From Rhodomicrobium lacus (GTDB lineage Bacteria; Pseudomonadota; Alphaproteobacteria; Rhizobiales; Rhodomicrobiaceae), in the NCBI RefSeq assembly GCF_003992725.1, contig NZ_RZNF01000001.1, positions 62,001 to 126,000 of the forward strand: a stretch of 64,000 nucleotides of DNA. The letters are read 5' to 3'. The notes beneath the pieces were generated by a model, which saw only the letters and a program-made list of their open reading frames with translations, was not told the DNA's origin and searched no databases. The stretch's first letter is position 1. Each line of letters opens with the position of its first letter. Below are positions 58,345 to 64,000 of this stretch, piece after piece. The translations under genes and the position numbers were made by a program.

Positions 58345-58836
58345 ATGAAGGGCGACCCAAAAGTCATCGAATATCTGAACGCGGGCCTCAGATCCGAACT
58401 GACCGCGATCAATCAGTACTGGCTGCATTATCGCATGCTCGACAATTGGGGCTTCCTCTCCCTTGCCAAGTACTGGCGCAAGGAATCGATCGAGGAGATG
58501 GAGCACGCCGACAAGCTCACCGCGCGTATCCTTTTCCTCGACGGCTTCCCGAACCTGCAGGTTCTCGATCCGCTGCGGATCGGCCAGACGGTGAAGGAAA
58601 TTCTCGAAGCCGACCTTCAGTCCGAAATCGGCGCGCGCGCGCTCTATCAGGAAGCCGCGACATACTCGCACTCCGTGAAGGATTACGTATCGCGCGATCT
58701 GTTCGAGAAACTGATGCACGACGAGGAAGAGCACATCGACTTCCTTGAGACGCAGCTCGGCCTCGTCGAGAAGCTCGGACTTGAGCTTTACTCGCAGTAC
58801 CACATCGGCGGCCTCGACAAAGGCGATGTGGCCTAA
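58345..58836 (+). CDS. bfr: Bacterioferritin
   Basis: 163 residues. All ferroxidase ligands fall at the canonical positions: Glu18, Glu51, His54, Glu94, Glu127 and His130, and the haem ligand Met52 is present (EEMEHADKL). It assembles as a 24-mer shell that oxidises and stores iron in the cytosol. GGAG lies 6 bases before the ATG. It sits downstream of bfd and its iron boxes. A strong hairpin follows. Confidence 0.98.
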   Translation: MKGDPKVIEYLNAGLRSELTAINQYWLHYRMLDNWGFLSLAKYWRKESIEEMEHADKLTARILFLDGFPNLQVLDPLRIGQTVKEILEADLQSEIGARALYQEAATYSHSVKDYVSRDLFEKLMHDEEEHIDFLETQLGLVEKLGLELYSQYHIGGLDKGDVA

Positions 58837-58844
58837 ACGTTTCG

Positions 58845-58875
58845 GCCGGGCTGTGGGATCACCCCACAACCCGGC
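58845..58875. terminator. Strong hairpin between convergent bfr and carbonic anhydrase genes
   Basis: GCCGGG-c-TGTGGG pairs with CCCACA-a-CCCGGC around the loop ATCAC, giving 12 pairs with one mismatch. It starts 9 bases after the bfr stop and ends 33 before the carbonic anhydrase stop, so it could serve both strands. There is no T-run. Confidence 0.6.
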
Positions 58876-58907
58876 AAAGGTAGCCGCTCCGGGCCGGTGC
58901 CCTTTCG

Positions 58908-59585
58908 CTACTTCCCGGACTGCGCGTACCGCACGATGAGCTTCGGGGTCGCCTGCGCGGTCGAATCTCTCGTCAACGTCACGAACTCCTGCTTTTCGGC
59001 GTCGAACGTGTCCACGGTTCCGCTGTCGATATTGTAGACCCACCCGTGCAGACTGAGCTGGCCCGCCGCAAGCTTCGCCGCTACCGCGGGGTGCGTCGCC
59101 AGATTGCGGAGCTGACACAGCACGTTTTCATGCACGAGAGCATCGAGACGCTTCTTTTCGGCCTCCTCGGGCGAAAAACGCGCTTCGACGATCTCTTTCG
59201 CGGCGGCTGCGTGTTTGATCCAGGCGCCCACAGCCGGCATCTTGTCCAGCTTGTCTTCGCGCAGGATGGCTTTCATCGCGCCGCAATCCGAATGGCCGCA
59301 TACGATGAGGTTCGGAATGCCGAGCCCCTGAACGGCGTATTCGATGCTGGCGGAAACGCCCCCCGACGCGGGTCCATAGGACGGGATGATGTTGCCCGCG
59401 TTGCGAATCACGAAGATATCGCCCGGATCGCATTGCGTCAGCAGCTCGGGCACGACGCGGCTGTCGGAGCAGGCGATGAACACGGCAAAAGGCTTCTGGC
59501 GCTCGCCGAGTTCGCTGAACAGTTCCTTGCGCTTACCGTGGATTTCTGTCTGAAAACGCAGAACGCCGTCGATGAGTCTGTGCAT
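58908..59585 (-). CDS. Beta-carbonic anhydrase
   Basis: 225 residues. The zinc ligands and active-site dyad are visible in FIACSDSRVVPELL and VCGHSDCGAMKAIL. RNAGNIIPSYGPASGGVSAS supplies the conserved glycine-rich stretch. It interconverts CO2 and bicarbonate in the cytosol, supplying bicarbonate for carboxylases such as acetyl-CoA carboxylase. No clear ribosome site precedes the ATG. It is divergent from the FUSC gene. Confidence 0.96.
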   Translation of the reverse strand: MHRLIDGVLRFQTEIHGKRKELFSELGERQKPFAVFIACSDSRVVPELLTQCDPGDIFVIRNAGNIIPSYGPASGGVSASIEYAVQGLGIPNLIVCGHSDCGAMKAILREDKLDKMPAVGAWIKHAAAAKEIVEARFSPEEAEKKRLDALVHENVLCQLRNLATHPAVAAKLAAGQLSLHGWVYNIDSGTVDTFDAEKQEFVTLTRDSTAQATPKLIVRYAQSGK

Positions 59586-59742
59586 GGAATGATGTACGGG
59601 TCCGGTTATAGGGACTTCAATTTACCACCGATGACGCGCGCATGCGAGCGGCGTGCTGTCTCGCCGGTCGCGGCGCTCTGAAGCCGAGGTTCCGGCTCGC
59701 GTCTTTTCGGCGGCATCGACGGGTGACAGGCGACGGCAAGAG

Positions 59743-60852
59743 ATGGTGGCGTTCTTTCTGGCAAACAGGGGCAAGTTCAAGTTCAGCCTGCGCATGACGA
59801 TCGCTGCGCTGCTCAGCATCCTTGTCGGTGCGATACTCAATCTATCTCAGGTTTACTGGGCGGCGCTTTCGGCTGTCATCGTCATTCAGGGGAGCATCGG
59901 CGGCTCGTATCGCGCCGGGATGTACCGGCTGCTCGGCACCGTCGGCGGCGCGTTCTGGGGCGCGGTCGTGGCGGTTCTGATCCCGCACGGCACGATGGCG
60001 GCGCTCGCTTTGGCGCTGGTTGCGGCTGTGGCGCCGCTCGCGCTCCTGACCGCGTTCCGTCCCGACTGGCGCGTCGCCCCCATCACCGCCATCATCGTGC
60101 TCATGGGATCGACCCTACCGCCGACGGACCCGTTTGACGCCGCGATAGAGCGCGTCCTTGAAATCAGCGTCGGCAGCCTCTCGGCCGTCCTCGTCGCGCT
60201 CGTCGTGTTGCCCGCGCGGGCGCATGCGCTTCTCGTTACCTCGGCGAGCAAGTCCATCGCGGACATGGCGGCGATCGTATGCCTGCTTCAGACCTCAGGC
60301 GCGCGCGGCGTGCCCGTCGAGGCGCTCAGGGTGCTTCACAACGACCTCCGCGTTCAGATCGCCCAGACCGAGGCACGCGCGGCGGAGGCCAGCGTGGAAA
60401 GACAGAACCGTCTCGCCGATGGCCCCGATACGGAATCGCTCGTGCGCACCCTGAGGCGACTTCGTCACGATATCGCCATGCTCGGACGCGTGTTGCGCGA
60501 GCCGTTTCCCGAAACGCTGCGCGAGGCGCTCGAACCGCCGCTTCTGACGCTCCTCGGAACGCTGGCGGGTTGGCTTACGGCTGTTTCCCAATCCCTTCCG
60601 CAGGGCGAACAACCGACCTCTCCCGCAGCCGTCCAGGCCGCGCTCGAAGACTATCGGGCGACGCTCGACAAGGCGATCAAGGATGGCCGTCTGTCATCGG
60701 CCAGCGCCGACACGCAGCGTATCTACGCGCTGCTGTTCGTGTGCGGCCAGTTCATCCAGAACCTTCAGGATCTGGCGAACCGCGCGGGCGAACTCACAAG
60801 CGAGAGGCGCGTCGCACGGGCGGCCGAACAAAGGCACGACCATGACGACTGA
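59743..60852 (+). CDS. FUSC-family membrane protein
   Basis: 369 residues. Six membrane helices lie in about residues 15-160 (TIAALLSILVGAILNL, YWAALSAVIVIQGSIGGSYR, TVGGAFWGAVVAVLIP), matching the FUSC/ArAE (aromatic acid exporter) half-domain, followed by a helical cytosolic domain of about 200 residues. It contains one half-module only, so it may dimerise. The ATG at 59743 is used; the extra upstream frame lacks a ribosome site. The exported substrate, if any, is unknown. No membrane-fusion partner is adjacent. Confidence 0.85.
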   Translation: MVAFFLANRGKFKFSLRMTIAALLSILVGAILNLSQVYWAALSAVIVIQGSIGGSYRAGMYRLLGTVGGAFWGAVVAVLIPHGTMAALALALVAAVAPLALLTAFRPDWRVAPITAIIVLMGSTLPPTDPFDAAIERVLEISVGSLSAVLVALVVLPARAHALLVTSASKSIADMAAIVCLLQTSGARGVPVEALRVLHNDLRVQIAQTEARAAEASVERQNRLADGPDTESLVRTLRRLRHDIAMLGRVLREPFPETLREALEPPLLTLLGTLAGWLTAVSQSLPQGEQPTSPAAVQAALEDYRATLDKAIKDGRLSSASADTQRIYALLFVCGQFIQNLQDLANRAGELTSERRVARAAEQRHDHDD

Positions 60853-61020
60853 GTGCGGCATCGACCGCGCGAGCGCCGGGTTTCGACCGCCAGCCGCCCC
60901 TTTCGATCAAATCATCACGATATTGTCTTTATCGCGCGATACGCGGAATTTGCCGGTGGGGGGTCAAGCGTTCGTTAACCACGATTTGACATAATCGGCA
61001 TTGTTCCGGGGGCCGATGTC

Positions 61021-61677
61021 ATGTGGCGTACTCTTGGTTTGTTCGCGCTTTGCGCGAGTCTCGGCGGATGCGCAGCTACGAGCGCTTTGCCGTCATTGTC
61101 AGGGTTTGGCGGCAGTCTTTCCGATACGGAAGCGCCCAACGCCGCGTTGGCCGCGCAGCCGGTCGCTGCGTCCACCGCCCCTGTTTCGGGATCGTCGACC
61201 GGTATTTCCGGGATATGGTCGAACTTCTCGTCGGCATTCAGTTCGGGCGACGCGGCGTCGAAGCCGCCAGTCGGGCAGCAGCCGGACAATCTCGATCCGA
61301 ACGAGGCCCTTCGCCTTGTGAACGACTACCGCGCGTCGCAGGGGCTCTCTCAGCTCTCGCTGGAGACGCACGCGACCGAAGCCGCCCAGATCCTCGCGAA
61401 AAACATGGCGAAGACCGACAAGATGTCCCATGTCGGCCCCGGCGGCGCCGATGTCGGCAAGCGCCTGGCCATGGCGGGCTACCGGTATCGGCTCGCAGCC
61501 GAAAACATCGGCGCGGGGCAGACATCGGTCGCCCAGATCATCGAAGGCTGGAAGAACAGTCCGCCCCATAGCCGAAACCTGCTGCTCGCCGACGCGAAAC
61601 ACATGGGCATCGCGTTCGAATACAAGCCCGACACGAAGTTCAAGCGGTTCTGGGCACTTGTCGTGGCGGCGCCGTAA
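61021..61677 (+). CDS. CAP-domain lipoprotein
   Basis: 218 residues. The signal peptide ends in the lipobox LGGC (about residue 17). A low-complexity Ser/Ala-rich linker (about 20-85) is followed by a CAP/SCP domain: LRLVNDYRASQGLSQLSL, LAKNMAKTDKMSHVGPGG and AENIGAGQTSVAQIIEGW, then NSPPHSRNLLL. Bacterial CAP proteins are secreted or envelope proteins of uncertain role. GGGGG lies upstream of the ATG, and a CATAAT (60990-60995) could be its -10 box. Confidence 0.92.
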   Translation: MWRTLGLFALCASLGGCAATSALPSLSGFGGSLSDTEAPNAALAAQPVAASTAPVSGSSTGISGIWSNFSSAFSSGDAASKPPVGQQPDNLDPNEALRLVNDYRASQGLSQLSLETHATEAAQILAKNMAKTDKMSHVGPGGADVGKRLAMAGYRYRLAAENIGAGQTSVAQIIEGWKNSPPHSRNLLLADAKHMGIAFEYKPDTKFKRFWALVVAAP

Positions 61678-61778
61678 ATCGGCGACGGCGGCCTGCTCGC
61701 AAAGTTGACGATGCACGAGGCTCAAATCCCTGTTAAAGCTGCGCCGCTCGTGGAGGATTCGAAAGAGCTCGGGTGGTG

Positions 61779-63704
61779 ATGAATATCCAGGGTCAGGTCG
61801 CTGCTGAGCCACAAGGCGTGGCGGCAGTGCCGCAAGGGCAGACGAAAGCCATGGCTCTCGCAGCCCTTGGGGTCGTCTTCGGCGATATCGGTACGAGTCC
61901 GCTTTATACGCTCAAGATCGTGCTCGGCGCGAGCGGCCACCAGGTGGTTGACCGCGCCATGGTGCTCGGTTCGCTTTCGCTCATCATCTGGACACTCATC
62001 ATCGTGACGTCGGTGAAGTACATCGCCGTGGCGATGCGCGTCGACAACCACGGCGAAGGCGGCATCATGGCCTTGATGGCGCTCTTGAGCCGCGGCCGCA
62101 AGGGCCTCGGCAGCCCGCGGCAGAAGCGAACCTTCGTTGTCATTGTCGGCCTCGCCGGAGCAGCCCTCATCTACGGCGACGGCGTCATAACGCCCGCCAT
62201 ATCGGTGCTCTCCGCGCTCGAAGGACTGGCGATCAAGGCGCACAGTTTCGAGCCCTACATCCTGCCCGCGACGATCGTCATTCTCGTGTTGCTGTTCCTC
62301 GTGCAGCCGCGCGGAACGGCCACCATCGGCCGCCTTTTCGGGCCGGTCATGCTCGTCTGGTTCGCGACGCTGGGACTGCTCGGCATCGGCGGCATCTGGG
62401 AAAATCCCTCGGTGCTGGCCGCGCTCAACCCGGCGCACGGTCTTTACTACCTCCTGGAAGGCGGTCTCACGTCGTTTCTGATCCTTGGCGGCGTGTTCCT
62501 TTGCGTCACGGGCGCGGAGGCCCTCTATACCGATATGGGACATTTCGGGCGACGACCGATCCAGATGGCGTGGTTTTTCATCGTCTTCCCCTGCCTCGTG
62601 CTCAATTACGCGGGTCAGGCCGCGCTCGTGCTCGACGGAACGCCCATCGCGGAGAACACCTTCTATGCGCTGTGCCCCCGGGACCTGCTCATCCCGCTGG
62701 TCATCCTCGCGACGATTGCGACCATCGTGGCCAGTCAGGCGGTCATCACAGGCGCGTTCTCAATGACACGGCAGGCAATCCAGCTCGGCTGGCTGCCCCG
62801 TCTCAACATCACGCAGACCTCGGCGCTCGGCTACGGTCAGATTTACATCGGCGTGGTGAACTGGACGATGATGGTGATCACCATCGGCCTGACGATCTCG
62901 TTTCGCGAGGCCGACAATCTCGCCGCCGCTTACGGCATCGCCGTATCCGCCACCATGCTCATGGATTCGTTCCTGCTCTATATCGCGATGCGCGAATATC
63001 TCGGCTGGGACCCGCGGCTTTCCGCGCTGCTCGCGGCGTGCTTCATCATCGTCGATTGCGCCTTCGTTATCGCCAACTCGGCGAAGATGCTGGACGGCGG
63101 CTGGGTTCCCCTGACGCTCGCCGCCCTCATAGCGGGCCTGATGTGGGTATGGCATTCGGGGCGGCGCGCGGTCATGGCCGTCCTCGTTTCAAGATATCTG
63201 CCGATCCACGAGTTTCTCGCCGAGATCGAGGAGCGCGGCATTCCCCGGGTGCCCGGCACCGCCGTTTTCATGACGCGCTCGAAGAAAGGGGTTCCGCCGG
63301 TCATGGCCTGGCACGTGAAGCATAATCGCGCGCTGCACGAGCGTGTGGTGGTGATCCACGTCTCGATCGAACCTGTACCGTTCGTCAACCCCGAACACCG
63401 CCTTCAGGTGGAAACGGAAGACGATAATTTCTGGCGCGCCATGGTGTATTACGGTTTCATGGAGCGACCGGACATCCCGCCCATCCTCGAACTCATCAAG
63501 AATCGGGGCTACGATATCAATCTCGATGACGTGACCTACTACATCGGACGCGAGACGGTCGTACCCCGGGAGGACGGCCAGGGATTGCCGCGCTGGCAGG
63601 AAAATCTTTTCTCGATCATGGAGCGCAACGCCGCTCAGGTGACGGATTTCTTCCGCCTGCCCGTGGACAGGGTCGTGGAGATCGGCCGGCAGGTCGCGAT
63701 CTGA
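61779..63704 (+). CDS. kup: Low-affinity potassium uptake protein Kup
   Basis: 641 residues. About 12 membrane helices in the first ~440 residues, then a cytosolic tail, as in KUP/HAK/KT transporters. Diagnostic stretches are LGVVFGDIGTSPLYTLK, YGDGVITPAISVLSALEG and GAEALYTDMGHFGRRPI. It carries K+ with protons into the cell. Two GTG codons precede the ATG at 61779 in frame. It follows the CAP lipoprotein gene after about 100 bases. Confidence 0.96.
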   Translation: MNIQGQVAAEPQGVAAVPQGQTKAMALAALGVVFGDIGTSPLYTLKIVLGASGHQVVDRAMVLGSLSLIIWTLIIVTSVKYIAVAMRVDNHGEGGIMALMALLSRGRKGLGSPRQKRTFVVIVGLAGAALIYGDGVITPAISVLSALEGLAIKAHSFEPYILPATIVILVLLFLVQPRGTATIGRLFGPVMLVWFATLGLLGIGGIWENPSVLAALNPAHGLYYLLEGGLTSFLILGGVFLCVTGAEALYTDMGHFGRRPIQMAWFFIVFPCLVLNYAGQAALVLDGTPIAENTFYALCPRDLLIPLVILATIATIVASQAVITGAFSMTRQAIQLGWLPRLNITQTSALGYGQIYIGVVNWTMMVITIGLTISFREADNLAAAYGIAVSATMLMDSFLLYIAMREYLGWDPRLSALLAACFIIVDCAFVIANSAKMLDGGWVPLTLAALIAGLMWVWHSGRRAVMAVLVSRYLPIHEFLAEIEERGIPRVPGTAVFMTRSKKGVPPVMAWHVKHNRALHERVVVIHVSIEPVPFVNPEHRLQVETEDDNFWRAMVYYGFMERPDIPPILELIKNRGYDINLDDVTYYIGRETVVPREDGQGLPRWQENLFSIMERNAAQVTDFFRLPVDRVVEIGRQVAI

Positions 63705-63820
63705 ACCGCAGCGCGATGCCGTGTCACAGCAGCGCGGCGTTAGGGTGAGGCCATGGTTCCGCATTTTCGCCACCATCGGGGCACTCGATGCGTTGCCGAT
63801 AGGGCCGGGAGGGGCACACG

Positions 63821-64000
63821 ATGAAAGCGCTGATCGTAAGCGACTTCAAGCAACCGCCAAGGTGGAGCGACTTCGCCGAGCCTTCGGCGGATATAGGCGA
63901 ACGGCTCATCCGCGTGACGGCGGCTGGCCTCAGCAACCTCGCGCGCATCCAGGCGAGCGGCGTCCACTACGCAAGCCCGAAGGAAGTGCCTTTCGTCGCC
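63821..64000 (+). CDS. Quinone-oxidoreductase-like medium-chain dehydrogenase (partial, runs off the right edge)
   Basis: The first 60 residues are present: MKALIVSDFKQPPRW, then ERLIRVTAAGLSNLARIQAS and GVHYASPKEVPFVA. This is the N-terminal GroES-like region of a zinc-free quinone oxidoreductase (MDR family). A strong GGAGGGG lies 6 bases upstream of the ATG. The cofactor domain is beyond the window, so the exact subfamily is open. Confidence 0.75.
   Translation, partial: MKALIVSDFKQPPRWSDFAEPSADIGERLIRVTAAGLSNLARIQASGVHYASPKEVPFVA

Overview
The window is GC-rich, densely coded chromosomal DNA with no insertion sequence, prophage, CRISPR array, rRNA or tRNA that I could find. Its gene content points to an alphaproteobacterium of the order Hyphomicrobiales (Rhizobiales). 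It has GapR (DUF2312), a DivL-type pseudo-histidine kinase, a LysR/DUF1127 divergent pair, the zinc-free form of ribosomal protein L36, Irr-type iron boxes, a y4hA-like exchanger and a degenerate copy of a palindromic repeat common in this order. CowN, which protects nitrogenase from carbon monoxide, implies that the host fixes nitrogen. A Rhodomicrobium- or Rhodopseudomonas-like phototrophic diazotroph would fit, but nothing here proves genus or phototrophy.

Layout. 1-8 kb: a partial zinc alcohol dehydrogenase, cowN, 3-methyladenine glycosylase, a MaoC hydratase, ribF, divL and a LysR regulator. 8-17.7 kb: sdhB without its sister subunits, trmFO, a lipoprotein, ETF:quinone oxidoreductase, a uracil-DNA glycosylase translationally coupled to a cation exchanger, and a MoxR-ATPase/VWA-metallopeptidase pair. 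17.7-27.5 kb: a two-helix membrane protein, a CBS-HEPN fusion, bioC next to accA, an L,D-transpeptidase, a poorly coding stretch (23.6-24.6 kb), a DUF1499 protein, glutathionyl-hydroquinone reductase and a lytic transglycosylase. 27.7-36.5 kb: rluC-type pseudouridine synthase, a HAD phosphatase, an iron-regulated flavodoxin overlapping a DUF2023 gene, LysR/DUF1127, two coupled unknown genes and a KefB-like antiporter. 36.7-44 kb: rpmJ, rdgB-hemW, an LpoA-like lipoprotein divergent from rsmI-yraN-gshB, and comM. 44-50.6 kb: glutamate synthase gltB-gltD on the minus strand. 51-64 kb: a coupled pair of membrane GTPases, gapR, N-formylglutamate amidohydrolase, an ABC-F ATPase, bfd-bfr, carbonic anhydrase, a FUSC protein, a CAP lipoprotein, kup and the start of a quinone-oxidoreductase-like gene.

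Functional themes. Most genes are housekeeping: cofactors, RNA modification, DNA repair, envelope, nitrogen assimilation, potassium. The clearest regulatory thread is iron. TTAGAA-N3-TT(A/C)T boxes like the Irr element occur upstream of the flavodoxin, an iron-sparing electron carrier, and twice upstream of bacterioferritin-associated ferredoxin, where each box overlaps a TATAAT. The least understood loci are the CBS-HEPN fusion, the two-GTPase operon, the MoxR/VWA module and the flavodoxin-DUF2023 pair.
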